64,000 nucleotides of DNA from Dyadobacter sediminis (GCF_005860765.1 NZ_VCEI01000021.1:310001-374000), one strand, 5' to 3'. Positions 8,272 to 18,502 are shown, counted from the first letter of the stretch. Translations and numbers: made by a program. The notes: a model not told the origin generated them from the sequence alone.

Positions 8272-11200
8272 TTACTCGGTCACCAGCATTTTAATCACTT
8301 CTGTAAATTCGTCCGACTTGATTTTAAGAAGATGGATTCCCGAACTTAGCGAAAGACCGGAAATACTGACCGCTGCTTTTTCGCCCGGCCGGACATTTTC
8401 AGTTCCCGTAATCGCATACCCTTTTCCCGATTCGCTGATCAGCTCAAACGAAACCGGACCGGCATGCTGTCTGGATACGGAAACCGTAAAATGATCTTTG
8501 ACCGGGTTGGGATAAACGTAGGATTCCAGATCAGTTTGTGCTGTTTCCTTGCTGCCTTCCTGACTTAACCGTGTATTCTTATTGGACTCCGGCGCAAGTT
8601 GGATAATGAGCTCAGGCCTGTTAAATGCATTCTCCTTGCTGTTAAAAACCAATCGGGTATTGCGGTTATTCGGATCATTCAAAAACAGGCTTACAAATCC
8701 TTCGTTCATTTCATGCTGGGCTTTTACATAGCCGGTAACATCCACTTCGTAGTACTGATAAACATCGTTGACGCCCGCCAAGCCCAGTGACGGCGTAGAT
8801 GCTGCCGGTGCGTTGTTGCTGGTGATGCCGTCTTCTTTCCAGCTACCCTCATCGACTCCATAGGCATGAAGGTAAATCGTGTTGCTGTTTTCATGGTTAT
8901 GGCCGTAAATCCTAAGTTTGGCCGTAGCAATTTTCTCTTGCGGAAGCTGGAACCTGAGGTACGATGAACGGTTTGGGGAAAGGTCACTGCCGGGCACCCG
9001 CTTGATTTCCAGATCCGGTGAAAAGCCGAAATTCATGTTTTTAAACGTGCTGTCCCGTACAAATGCATCCGCAACCGGACTGAGCGCCAAACTGCCTACA
9101 ACGACTTCAATGGCGGATATTCTGGGCAGGTCGGCTGCACCGCTCAGGAAATCAATGTTGAGCATGCCGTCGGTCACGGCCACGGGAAAGGATTTCTGGA
9201 CAGCGCGCATGGCACCGCCGGCTGCAACGAAAATATCAAAATTGGTCAGCTTGCGTCTGCCTTCCATATCCACATGAAACTGTCTCTTGCCAGCGCCGCC
9301 TGCACCTTTTCCGGGCACACCGTACCAGATTTCAGCAAAGTGCAGAATCACCGTGACTTTGCCATTTGGAACCGGAATGTTGTAGCTGAAAGAAGGCGAG
9401 CAGCGGCCCGAACGGTAAAGCACATCATCGGTGGTATTCAGGATATCGCCTGTCGCAATTAAAGTGGTGCGGTCGGTTCCGGCATAATACTGGTCTTTGC
9501 TGAACTGTCTTTCGCCGGAAGCTGCAAATGCTTCACCGCCCGCATTGATGCGCAGCGTAGCCGAAGGCAGCACTTCCTGGTACTTAAACAGCTCGGCGCC
9601 ATACATGCCGTTATCAGCCGAAATCAAAAGCTGGTTGTTTAAGGCTGCAAGTTCGTAAAACTTCGTAGAACCACCGGGCGTCATATCGTAAGCGAGAACG
9701 GTGGACTCGGCTGTGCCGCGTGATTTCCAGAGTTCGACACCGTGTGTTCCGTCCGATACGGTAAAGTAAAGCGTACTGCCTACGGCTGTCGTGTTGCCTA
9801 AATAGGTGCCTTCATTACGATCTTGGATGTCTTTCAATTGAAAGGTACCTTCTTCGCTGCCATCGCTTCGCCAGAGTTTTTCTCCGCTACAAGGAGGGAT
9901 AAAGTACAACAGGTCACCGGCTGCTGTGAAATTGCGCGTTCCAACCTCAGGAACGTAACCATTGCAGTACGTAAGCGTGATTGTGCCCTGCTCGGTCCCG
10001 TCTGTTCTCCAGAGAAATTCACGATTTAATTTACGATCATACCCATTCTGATTGATGATATAAAAGGTGACTGCCGAAAAATAAACCAGGTTATTGACCG
10101 TCGTCAGTTCCGAGAAAGTAGCATCCGGATCATCGGTATAAATATCCTTGATGACCGTTGTTCCTGCCGAAGTTCCGTCCGTTTTAACCAGCAGATGATG
10201 ATTGTTCACGTCATTGATCACAAAATAAACCTGATTATTGGCTACGGTAATGGACTTATAAAGGTATTGTCCCCGCCGTTGCACCAGCTGCCTGACGATT
10301 ACTGTGCCCGCTGCCGTGCCGTTGCTTTTCCAGAGTTCTACACTGTTTACGCCGTCCCATGCGCCGAAAAATACTTCTCCGTTTAAAGTAACCGGTGAAA
10401 AGGTAGGGGTACGTACAAAAGTCCGGATCAGCTCCGTTCCGGCTGCCGTTCCATTGCTTTTCCAGAGCTGCATGCTGCCTGATCCGTTGACGATGCCAAA
10501 AAACAGGGTGCCATTTACATTGATCAGTCCCTGCAGGGTATCGGCTTTGGTGAAGTCTTTTAATTTGATCGTTGTGGCCGAAGTTCCGCTGCTTTTCCAA
10601 AGACTATGTACCTGTGAACCGTTTCCGGTAACAAAATAAACCGCTCCGTTTACATGGGTGATCTGCTCGGGATTGGAGCTGTTTGCTCCGGTTAATACGT
10701 CACTGACAAGCACCGTGCCGACGTTACTGCCGTCTGTTTTCCAGAGCTCGCGGCCATGGATGCCGTCATCCGCTGAGAAGTAAGAGACATCATTTGCCTG
10801 TGTAAAATTGCGGGGTGTGGATTCGGGTCTGGCGATGTCGGTGAGTGCAACAGTGCCGCCTGTTACCATCGTGCTTTTATAAAGCTCAAGTCCGGACCCC
10901 GGATTGCCATTGAAGTACAACGTGCCGTTCGCATCCAGGAGCTGCGTAGCCCGCGCATCAGCCAGAACTTTGGTGCCATAAACAGTGCCATTGCTTTGCC
11001 ATAACTTATCTCCCGAGCCGTCATTGGCCATAAAAGCAGCCTTGCTGCCAACGGCTTTCAATTGTGATATACCGGAACCTGCACTGCCTGGGCGAATGTC
11101 TTTAACGAGCTCCGTGCTGGAAGCCGAGCCGCTGCTGATCCATAGTTCCTGTCCGCTGGCGCCATTATTTGCGGTAAAATAAAGCTGCCCGTTTATCACA

Positions 11201-12135
11201 GTAAACAGTGAAGGGTCGGAAGAGGCCGCACCCGGATTGATATTTTCAACCAGAACAGTTCCTGCTGCACTGCCGTTTGATTTCCAGAGCTCGTTGCCGC
11301 TTATGCCATCATTGGCCGAGAAATACAACGTGCTGCCTGCAGCGGTCAGGTTTTCAACGCCGGAGGCAAAGGTTTTTACCAAGGTAATTGCAGCAGTATT
11401 GCTGGCTTTATACAGTCCAATGTCTTGCCCGGCAGACCCTTTGAAGAATACTTCATTGCCAACTGCCTCCAGAGAAGAAAATGAACCGGTGCCTATAGTA
11501 TTTGCAACAGCCATTGTTCCGGCAGGAGTGCCATCGGATTGGTAAAGGTAATTAACGCCACTGTTGTCAACGACAATGAAAAACAAGGTTCCGTTAACAT
11601 CGACTATTTCCGGGATCCGAATCGGATCCATGTAAGATCCTTTCTTTATGACTGTTCTGCTATTTCCATTTATTTTTAACAGGCCCTCGAAATAACTGTA
11701 GAAATAAATTGATCCGTCTTCAGTCGTGTAAAATGGAATGCCCGTTCCAAGAAAATCAGGATCAAGTTCGGTGATGTATTTGGTGCCTTCCGGCGTGGCG
11801 TCGCTGCTGTACAATGCATTCCCCAGTTCATAAGAATGAACTACAAACAAGAGACGGCCATTTAATGTGGACAGACCGTTTACATAAGAACCTTCCGGCA
11901 TTTTCATGACGAACTCGGTTCCTTCGGCTGTGCCGTCACTTTTCCATAATCCGTTTTTCTGAAAGCCGTCGTCTGCAATCATGTAAATCAAATCGCCTAG
12001 TTTAACAGACGCCTGAATCTTGAATCCCTTTTCTGTTCTGGACACGTTGATGTCTTTGACAAGGGAGCCTTCCTGGGCCAGCAACGGCTGTATACTGATC
12101 AGCAGCAAGGCTAAAAACGGTAATAATTTTTTCAT
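8272..12135 (-). CDS. Secreted ELWxxDGT-repeat protein with malectin, CBM96-like and T9SS domains (copy A)
   Basis: The protein has 1287 residues. A signal peptide is clear (KKLLPFLALLLISIQPLLAQ). Residues about 25-855 carry roughly 16 ELWxxDGTxxGT repeats (ELWKSNGTAAGT, FLWRTDGTEQGT and similar), spaced 45-60 residues apart. Residues about 860-1013 are malectin-like (RINAGGEAF, DDVLYRSGR, LHFAEIWYG), 1017-1180 are CBM96/DNRLRE-like (RIYGHNHEN, RLVFNSKEN), and 1203-1287 are a T9SS type A sorting domain (VYPNPVKD, GIHLLKI). The repeat family is known from annotation and its ligand is unknown; beta-propeller or solenoid folding is inferred. It is a tandem paralogue of the gene at 12259-16107, in the same orientation, 123 bp apart with a hairpin between, so each is probably transcribed on its own. 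It is likely a surface adhesin or matrix protein. Confidence 0.88.
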   Translation of the reverse strand: MKKLLPFLALLLISIQPLLAQEGSLVKDINVSRTEKGFKIQASVKLGDLIYMIADDGFQKNGLWKSDGTAEGTEFVMKMPEGSYVNGLSTLNGRLLFVVHSYELGNALYSSDATPEGTKYITELDPDFLGTGIPFYTTEDGSIYFYSYFEGLLKINGNSRTVIKKGSYMDPIRIPEIVDVNGTLFFIVVDNSGVNYLYQSDGTPAGTMAVANTIGTGSFSSLEAVGNEVFFKGSAGQDIGLYKASNTAAITLVKTFASGVENLTAAGSTLYFSANDGISGNELWKSNGSAAGTVLVENINPGAASSDPSLFTVINGQLYFTANNGASGQELWISSGSASSTELVKDIRPGSAGSGISQLKAVGSKAAFMANDGSGDKLWQSNGTVYGTKVLADARATQLLDANGTLYFNGNPGSGLELYKSTMVTGGTVALTDIARPESTPRNFTQANDVSYFSADDGIHGRELWKTDGSNVGTVLVSDVLTGANSSNPEQITHVNGAVYFVTGNGSQVHSLWKSSGTSATTIKLKDFTKADTLQGLINVNGTLFFGIVNGSGSMQLWKSNGTAAGTELIRTFVRTPTFSPVTLNGEVFFGAWDGVNSVELWKSNGTAAGTVIVRQLVQRRGQYLYKSITVANNQVYFVINDVNNHHLLVKTDGTSAGTTVIKDIYTDDPDATFSELTTVNNLVYFSAVTFYIINQNGYDRKLNREFLWRTDGTEQGTITLTYCNGYVPEVGTRNFTAAGDLLYFIPPCSGEKLWRSDGSEEGTFQLKDIQDRNEGTYLGNTTAVGSTLYFTVSDGTHGVELWKSRGTAESTVLAYDMTPGGSTKFYELAALNNQLLISADNGMYGAELFKYQEVLPSATLRINAGGEAFAASGERQFSKDQYYAGTDRTTLIATGDILNTTDDVLYRSGRCSPSFSYNIPVPNGKVTVILHFAEIWYGVPGKGAGGAGKRQFHVDMEGRRKLTNFDIFVAAGGAMRAVQKSFPVAVTDGMLNIDFLSGAADLPRISAIEVVVGSLALSPVADAFVRDSTFKNMNFGFSPDLEIKRVPGSDLSPNRSSYLRFQLPQEKIATAKLRIYGHNHENSNTIYLHAYGVDEGSWKEDGITSNNAPAASTPSLGLAGVNDVYQYYEVDVTGYVKAQHEMNEGFVSLFLNDPNNRNTRLVFNSKENAFNRPELIIQLAPESNKNTRLSQEGSKETAQTDLESYVYPNPVKDHFTVSVSRQHAGPVSFELISESGKGYAITGTENVRPGEKAAVSISGLSLSSGIHLLKIKSDEFTEVIKMLVTE

Positions 12136-12187
12136 AAACCGGAAATTGAAAGTTGAGTTAAGGATTAAAGTTTGTTGTAATTTGAAG

Positions 12188-12227
12188 AATGAAAGCCGTC
12201 CTTGAAATCTTTCGGACGGCTTTCATT
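12188..12227 (-). terminator. Hairpin after the 12259-16107 gene
   Basis: Bases 12188-12201 are the exact reverse complement of 12214-12227 (14 bp, 12-nt loop). Its GAAAGCCGT core also occurs in the hairpin after the paralogous gene (8214-8224), which suggests the terminator was duplicated with the gene. Confidence 0.75.
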
Positions 12228-12258
12228 TGTTTATGCTTGCTAACTTGTAAGCTTAATC

Positions 12259-15200
12259 CTACTCAGTGACCAGCATTTTGATTACTTCTGTAAATGCATT
12301 CGATTGTATTTTCAGCATGTAAATGCCTGTGCTGAGTGTTAAACTAGAAATATTCACCTCCGCCTTTTCTCCCGGCCTGGCGCTTTCAGCTGTGCGCACT
12401 GCATAACTTTTTCCTGCCTGGCTGATTAGCTCAAAAGAAACCGGACCTACATGCTGCATGGAAAGGGAAACGGTAAACTGTTCTTTTACCGGATTCGGGT
12501 AAATGACGGATTCCTGTTCAGCTTGTACGTTTTCAGCAATGTTTTCCTGATTTAACCGTGCCGAACTATTGCTTACAGATGCAGGCTGAATGACTAACTG
12601 AGGAGGGTTAGCGCTATTTTCCTTGCTGTTGAAGACAAGCCTTGTATTCCGGTTATTCGGATCTGCCAAAAGCAAAGTCAGCAAATCGTTGCCGGATTCC
12701 TGTTGTGCTTTCACATAACTGGTTACATCAATTTCATAGTACTTGTATTGGTCATTGACAGCTACGTAGCCCAGCGAAGCCGTAGAAGCAGCGGGCGCAT
12801 TGTTTTTGCTGATGCCGTTTTCAGTCCAGCTATCGTCATCCACGCCATAGGCATGCAGGTAAATATCCTTGCTGTTTTCATGGTTGTGGCCATAGATGCG
12901 CAATTTGGCAGAACCTACATCAAACGTTTGTGGCAACTGAAAACGAACGTAAGAAGAACGTTTTGTGGAAGCATCACTTTCGGCTACATTCTTAACCTCC
13001 AGATCCGGGAAATACCCGTAGTTGGCCGCGCTGTAACCGCCATCACGTATGTAGGAATCCGCAACGACTTTGTAGGTTTGGCTGGCTACTACGACTTCAA
13101 TGGCTGAAATTCTTGGCAGATCGGCTGCGCCGCTTGTAAAGTCAATGTTGAGCATGCCGTCTGTAACGGTGACCGGAATGGATTTCTGAACCGCACGCAT
13201 CGCTCCGCCCGCAGCGGCAAAGATGTCAAAGTTGGTCAGTTTGCGGCTGTTTTCGATGGTGACGTTGAACTGCCGGCTGCCTGCGCCGCCCTTTTTGCCC
13301 GCAGTGCCGAAGTACGTTTCAGCAAAGTGCAGGATCACATTTACCTTGCCATTGGCAATCGGGATATTGTAGCTGAATGAAGGCGAGCAGCGGCCTGAGC
13401 GGTAAAGTACATCGTCGGTCGTGTTGAGAATATCACCTGTTGCAATGGAACTCGTGCGGTCAATGCCGGCATAGTAGCGGTCTGCATCAAACTGTCTGGA
13501 ACCGGAAGCGGCAAAAGCCTGTCCGCCTGCATTGATCCGGACGGTGTTGACCGTATTTATTTCCTGGTACCTGAACAGCTCGGCGCCGTACATGCCGTTA
13601 TCGGCAGAAATCAGAAGCTGGTTGTTCAAGGCTCCCATATCATAGAACCGTGTGGAGCCATTCGGGTTCATGTCATAGGCCAGACTGGTTGTTTCGGTAG
13701 CGCTATCGGTTTTCCAGATTTCACGGCCGCTGTTTCTGTCTGTGGCAATAAAGTACAGGGTTTTTCCGATGACAGTTACATGATCGATCGTTGTCCTGTC
13801 TGCTCTTGAACCGAAGTTGGTGACCCGCTGCGTACCTTCTGCAGTACCGTCACTTCTCCATATCTCTTCTTCAAAACCATGTACAAAGTATAAAAGACCG
13901 TTTACAGCCACCATGTCATGTACATAAATGTATGGATCGCCCTGGATAGTTTCCAGCTTTGCTATGGTATAAGTGCCCTGTTCAGTACCATCGGTTCTGT
14001 ATAGAATCTCACCGGAGTAATCATCAAAGGCTGCACCGTCAACGCCTACAAAAAATACCAGATCGTTCACTGCAACGAGTTTGGAAAGGTATTCCAGCCG
14101 AATATTTGAGACGACTGTTGTTCCTTCAGTAGTGCCATCGCTCTTCACCAGCGCGTTTTTGTAGTTACCAGACACGACAATGTAGTAAATAAAGTTACCG
14201 GCTACGGTGATGGAAGTGTACATGCTTTCACCCCAGGTAGGAGCTACATCCTTGACGAGTACAGTCCCTTCGGCGGTGCCGTTGCTTTTCCAAAGATCCA
14301 CGCTGTTGATGCCGTCATAAGCACCAAAGTACACCTGTCCGTTCAGGGTGACAGGTGAAAAAGTATCTGTTTGGGGGAAGGTTTTAACCAGCTGTGTTCC
14401 GGCCGTGCTGCCGTCACTTTTCCAGAGCTGCATACTGCCGCTGCTGTTGATAATCCCGAAAAACAGGGTTCCGTTTACATTGATGAGTCCCTGCAGCGTG
14501 TCTGCTTTGGTAAAATCTTTGACCTTGAACGTTGTCGCAGTTGTTCCACTCGTTTTCCATAAGCTATGCACCTGTGAATCGTTACCGGTAACAAAGAAGA
14601 CAGTTCCGTTCACGTTGGTGATCTGCTCGGGGTTGGAGCTGCTTGCACCGCTTTGTATGTTCGTGACCAGCATGGTTCCGGCCGTACTGCCGTCTGTTTT
14701 CCAGAGCTTGCGGCCATAGATGCCGTCGTCGGCAGTAAAGTAGGACACACCGTTTATTTCTGTAAAATCAAGAGGTATAGAGCTGGGTTTGGCAATATTG
14801 GTCACCGCGCTGGTGCCACCCGTGACCATTGTACTTTTAAAAAGCTCCATGCCTTTGCCTGCATTGCCATTGAAGTACAAGGTTCCACTGACATTCAGCA
14901 GCTTTGAAGCCATTACATCGGCCAGAATTTTAGTGCTGTATACATCCCCGTTACTCTGCCATAACTTTTCACCGGAGCCGTCATTGGCAACAAAAGCAGC
15001 CTTGCTGCCGACAGTCACCAGCTCTTTAATATCAGAGCCCGAATCACCAGTCCGAATGTCTCTGACCAATTTTGTGGAAGAAGCTGTTCCGCCCGTTTTC
15101 CATAGTTCCCGGCCATGCGTGCCGTCGTTTGCCACAAAGAAAAGCTGTCCGTCAGCAGTCCGGAACATGGAAGGGTCCGATGAAGCTGCACCCGGATTAA

Positions 15201-16107
15201 TGTTTTTGACCAGCACCGTGCCGGCCGTACTGCCATCCGTTTTCCAAAGCTCATTGCCGTTTACACCATCATTGGCCGAAAAGTATAGTTCATTTCCCGC
15301 ACTGACGAGGTTACTCAAACCGGATGTAAATTGCCTGACAAGCGTGACCGGAGTAGTATTGTTCGCTTTGAACAAGGCAGTACCTGAAGGCAGAACCTGC
15401 TTGAAGTATACGTTATCTCCAAGAGCTACCAGTGGAGCAGAAGGATTTGAGCCTGTTGTATTGGTAACTGCAACCGTACCTTCCGTGGTGCCATCGCTTT
15501 TATAAAGTATTATTTTTTCAAAGTTATTCAGTACTAAAAAGTACAACATGCCATTCAGGCTGACTCCATAGTTGACAGGCGAACCATACGATTCATAAAA
15601 CGGTTTCACCAGGACGGTTCCGGCTACGGTTCCGTCCGTTTTCATCAATCCCTTACTTGTTCCAAAATACAATGTTCCGTTTACATTGACAAATACTTCG
15701 TCGGCATAGTCCAATTGGAACAGTTGCAGCGAGGAAGTTGTGCTTGTCTGGCCAACATCCAGTTTATACAAATATTTCAGACCACTTTCCAATTCCACTA
15801 CAAAGTAGATTTTTCCGCCTGAATAGGTGAGGTGTCTTACATAATTCCTATAAAGGGGTACTTCAGTAATTTCTTTTATCAGGACAGTTCCGCCGGCAGT
15901 TCCATCACTTTTCCAGATTCCTTTCTTTTCTAAACCGTTGTCAGCAATCATATAGATTATATTATCTACCGCAATCGATTCATAAATACGCAGTCCGTTG
16001 ACCGCAGAGCCTGTGACATTAATGTCTTTTAATAGTGAGCCTTCCTGCGCCAGCAAAAGTTGCATGCTCATCAGAAACAAGGCTAAATACAGTACAATTC
16101 TTTTCAT
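12259..16107 (-). CDS. Secreted ELWxxDGT-repeat protein with malectin, CBM96-like and T9SS domains (copy B)
   Basis: The protein has 1282 residues, with signal peptide KRIVLYLALFLMSMQLLLAQ. The layout is the same as copy A: about 16 ELWxxDGT repeats over residues 25-850, a malectin-like domain at about 854-1008 (RINAGGQAF, DDVLYRSGR), a CBM96/DNRLRE-like domain at 1010-1180, and a T9SS type A sorting domain at 1197-1282 (YPNPVKEQF, GIYMLKI). The middle repeats (SNPEQIT, ADTLQGLINVNGTLFFG) and C-terminal domains are much more alike between the copies than the first 200 residues. This fits a tandem duplication followed by divergence or domain exchange at the N-terminal end. About 460 bp of upstream DNA has no clear promoter. 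Function is unknown beyond probable export and carbohydrate contact. Confidence 0.88.
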   Translation of the reverse strand: MKRIVLYLALFLMSMQLLLAQEGSLLKDINVTGSAVNGLRIYESIAVDNIIYMIADNGLEKKGIWKSDGTAGGTVLIKEITEVPLYRNYVRHLTYSGGKIYFVVELESGLKYLYKLDVGQTSTTSSLQLFQLDYADEVFVNVNGTLYFGTSKGLMKTDGTVAGTVLVKPFYESYGSPVNYGVSLNGMLYFLVLNNFEKIILYKSDGTTEGTVAVTNTTGSNPSAPLVALGDNVYFKQVLPSGTALFKANNTTPVTLVRQFTSGLSNLVSAGNELYFSANDGVNGNELWKTDGSTAGTVLVKNINPGAASSDPSMFRTADGQLFFVANDGTHGRELWKTGGTASSTKLVRDIRTGDSGSDIKELVTVGSKAAFVANDGSGEKLWQSNGDVYSTKILADVMASKLLNVSGTLYFNGNAGKGMELFKSTMVTGGTSAVTNIAKPSSIPLDFTEINGVSYFTADDGIYGRKLWKTDGSTAGTMLVTNIQSGASSSNPEQITNVNGTVFFVTGNDSQVHSLWKTSGTTATTFKVKDFTKADTLQGLINVNGTLFFGIINSSGSMQLWKSDGSTAGTQLVKTFPQTDTFSPVTLNGQVYFGAYDGINSVDLWKSNGTAEGTVLVKDVAPTWGESMYTSITVAGNFIYYIVVSGNYKNALVKSDGTTEGTTVVSNIRLEYLSKLVAVNDLVFFVGVDGAAFDDYSGEILYRTDGTEQGTYTIAKLETIQGDPYIYVHDMVAVNGLLYFVHGFEEEIWRSDGTAEGTQRVTNFGSRADRTTIDHVTVIGKTLYFIATDRNSGREIWKTDSATETTSLAYDMNPNGSTRFYDMGALNNQLLISADNGMYGAELFRYQEINTVNTVRINAGGQAFAASGSRQFDADRYYAGIDRTSSIATGDILNTTDDVLYRSGRCSPSFSYNIPIANGKVNVILHFAETYFGTAGKKGGAGSRQFNVTIENSRKLTNFDIFAAAGGAMRAVQKSIPVTVTDGMLNIDFTSGAADLPRISAIEVVVASQTYKVVADSYIRDGGYSAANYGYFPDLEVKNVAESDASTKRSSYVRFQLPQTFDVGSAKLRIYGHNHENSKDIYLHAYGVDDDSWTENGISKNNAPAASTASLGYVAVNDQYKYYEIDVTSYVKAQQESGNDLLTLLLADPNNRNTRLVFNSKENSANPPQLVIQPASVSNSSARLNQENIAENVQAEQESVIYPNPVKEQFTVSLSMQHVGPVSFELISQAGKSYAVRTAESARPGEKAEVNISSLTLSTGIYMLKIQSNAFTEVIKMLVTE

Positions 16108-16567
16108 GGTTTGTTGATTGTCAGGTAAGTTAATTGTTCAATTTTCATGTTTGATAAAGGTGTTAACCGGTAAAAGATCCTGCTGGCCACTTGTCTGGTT
16201 TTATCCGGTATATTTTGTTGTACAGTCCGGAAGGCGGCATGATTTAATATATATGTAAAAGCCAGTAATTTACAGCTATTTACTTGTATTGATATCCTCC
16301 ATCCTTTCAGGATGTTGTAATTACTACAAAGTGTTTTGCATCTATCGGAATAGTTACTAGACCTTCATCAACTTCTTTGCAGTTAATAAAGATTTAATAA
16401 CATGTTGTAAGAGTGACAAGGAGAAGATCATACAAAACCAAAAAACTTTCAATGGCAACAGAAAGGTGTAAAGCTTAGTTTGGCATTTGCCTGAGTTCTC
16501 CTTATTATGATCAAGGAGATTGTCGCGAAACTTCAGAGCTTAGATTGAAATCAGGACTATTGACCTC
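16108..16567. other. Intergenic region upstream of copy B
   Basis: About 460 bases with no gene recognised. The region is AT-rich and presumably holds the promoter of the minus-strand repeat-protein gene. I could not find a full TTG/TAnnTTTG pair. Confidence 0.4.
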
Positions 16568-16863
16568 TGACCTCCCCCTGCAAAACTGGGCGATTGATAA
16601 CTAGAGAAAATCGGGCAATTTTGATGACTTAACCATCAGAAAAAACCGCTTATGAAAACAACGAAATTTACAGAAGCACAGCCGGGTGGCAGATGCCGTC
16701 ATTTTTACGCTTCGGCAGGCGGACACCGGAGTGCCTGTTTTAGAGTTATGCCGTAAAATAGGATCAGTGAGGCGGCCTGTTATAATTGAAAACCGCGGCG
16801 ACGGACCGCAAGAAGTATGCTGGTTTAGGTGTGCCGGAACTACGTAAATTCCGGCAATTCGAA
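16568..16863 (+). mobile_element. Decayed IS3-family insertion sequence, left end and orfA remnant
   Basis: TGACCTCCCCCTGCAAAACTG from 16568 resembles an IS3-family left terminal repeat (many begin TGACCTGCCCCC) and follows a TGACCTC direct repeat at 16561. An ATG at 16652 starts MKTTKFTEAQ. After a frame change it continues as VIFTLRQADTGVPVLELCRK, and after a second gap as KKYAGLGVPELRKFRQFE (to 16863). These are the helix-turn-helix blocks of IS3 orfA transposase. orfB and a right end are not found before the next gene. The element is clearly dead: it has at least two frameshifts and large deletions. Confidence 0.75.
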
Positions 16864-17016
16864 CCAGCCCGCCAGGCGGGCCAGCCCGGATGATGACTAT
16901 CATGCGTGCATGTTCAGTCGTTTGCTAACTATGATCCTGTTGCCGGCCGGCCGGTGCCGTACTATAAACCGCACCGGCGCGTCGAATCAACTATTCGATG
17001 TCGGATTAAAGAAAAG

Positions 17017-17910
17017 TCAGGGCATATTTTTCTTTTCAAATGTCCAGTTTTCGTTGGATGACAGTCCCGGCGGATTACCGGTGAATAGTTTGCCTGCCTC
17101 TTTATCACCTTTCAACTGCCATTTGTACCATGCCGTGGCAACCTGGGCAAACTCGCCGCCGTGCGGCTGGCTGTACGTGCCGCCGTGTCCGACATTCATG
17201 TTGGCTACGAATACTGGTACATGATTGATCTGCCGGTAATCGTCCATCCCGTTTCCATAGGCAATATCCTTTTCGCCGCCCAGCAGATAGAGAGTTGGAG
17301 TATGAATTTTTTTGAGATTTTCCTTGGTCAGGTTTGGCATATTGCTGATGCCGTTCCCAGGCGTTTTGAAAATACCGCTGTTGCAAACAACCACCGTACT
17401 GATGCGCGGATCCGAGGAAACTTCCAGCGTCTGCAAACCGCCGCACGACATACCACTGACAGCAATTTTTTCAACATCTATTTTCTGGTAGAACGGACTG
17501 TTCTTATTGTCATTCTGTTTAATAGCCCATTCAACGGCATCCAGCAACTGCAACGACTTTGAACGATCTTTTGTCTGTTCACCCGTTTCATTAGGCATTA
17601 CGCCGATGGCAACCACCAAAAAACCATGAGAAGCGACCTCGCTTAAAAAGTTAACGTGCTCCCAGGGTGAGTTATAGCAGGCTCCATTGCCCCATGCAAT
17701 GACTGGCAACTTGTTCTTGTTGTCAAATTGACTTAGATCTTTTGGCCTGAACACCGTGTGCATTGGTAACGAGGCCTGTGTTGTCATTATTGCGCTGTAC
17801 TTTCCTGTGCCGCCGTCTTCCACTATACGCGAAGCAATTTCCTGCGCCATCAATGGTTGGATCAACAAAAAAGAACCTATTATTAGTCGAAAGATTTTCT
17901 TACTTACCAT
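17017..17910 (-). CDS. Secreted alpha/beta hydrolase
   Basis: The protein has 297 residues with signal peptide IFRLIIGSFLLIQPLMAQ. It has the nucleophile elbow SGMSCGG (G-x-S-x-G, near residue 152), a probable acid in LGGEKDIAYGN and a probable catalytic histidine in NVGHGGTYSQPHGGE. Loops resemble chlorophyllase-, PAF-acetylhydrolase- and polyester hydrolase-like esterases (WGNGACYNSPWEH). The likely role is periplasmic or extracellular ester hydrolysis, and the substrate cannot be read from the sequence. It stands alone, with the IS3 remnant downstream and the tRNA upstream. Confidence 0.82.
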   Translation of the reverse strand: MVSKKIFRLIIGSFLLIQPLMAQEIASRIVEDGGTGKYSAIMTTQASLPMHTVFRPKDLSQFDNKNKLPVIAWGNGACYNSPWEHVNFLSEVASHGFLVVAIGVMPNETGEQTKDRSKSLQLLDAVEWAIKQNDNKNSPFYQKIDVEKIAVSGMSCGGLQTLEVSSDPRISTVVVCNSGIFKTPGNGISNMPNLTKENLKKIHTPTLYLLGGEKDIAYGNGMDDYRQINHVPVFVANMNVGHGGTYSQPHGGEFAQVATAWYKWQLKGDKEAGKLFTGNPPGLSSNENWTFEKKNMP

Positions 17911-18502
17911 TGCTTGCTTGATCTGTTTGTTTATAACCTAAAACTGCTGATAACGCCTTTTTACTGATCTCAAGATAAAAATATGCGCCCTGATGCGCCG
18001 CATTGCTGCAAGGCAATCGAAACACAGTTTGCTATAGGCAGCAGTTGGCAGCAGGATCAAGAAAATGTTCCTCATAATGATAAAGGCATTGATTACATGG
18101 TCAGTATTGCTTTGCTTAATCTGGCGAAGTAAATAAGCATAATCAAGCATGTCCCTATCTGAACATTCAATAACTGACTTACTTATTTTGCCTGTCATAA
18201 ACATGAAAGGCCGGAGGGCTTTATAGGAAATACTATTTGGCTACTTCCCGATTTTGAAGCAAGCCCGGCTCTTTGCCGCCAGTTTGTTTTTGACAATGGA
18301 CGTTTCTTTCTGGCTCTGAACCATTTGAAACGATCTTTGTGAAAATTGGAAGAAAAAATAGTGTAGTTAGGGACAAATCCCACTATTTCGCGTCAAACTT
18401 TCTGCTAGCGGGACAAAGATTTGCAACGGGATATAGATATATGGAATGCTTTTCGGACTGATCCAAAAAAACGATTGCTACTTTTATTGCAACCCAACAA
18501 AA
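17911..18502. other. Gap between hydrolase and tRNA
   Basis: About 590 bases without a supported gene. Two minus-strand open frames (17938-18204 and 18195-18383) have no domain, no good leader and odd composition, so they are not called. Confidence 0.45.

Noticed and set aside
17938-18383. Two overlapping minus-strand frames upstream of the hydrolase
   Set aside because: Neither shows a family, a coding-like composition or a conserved start.
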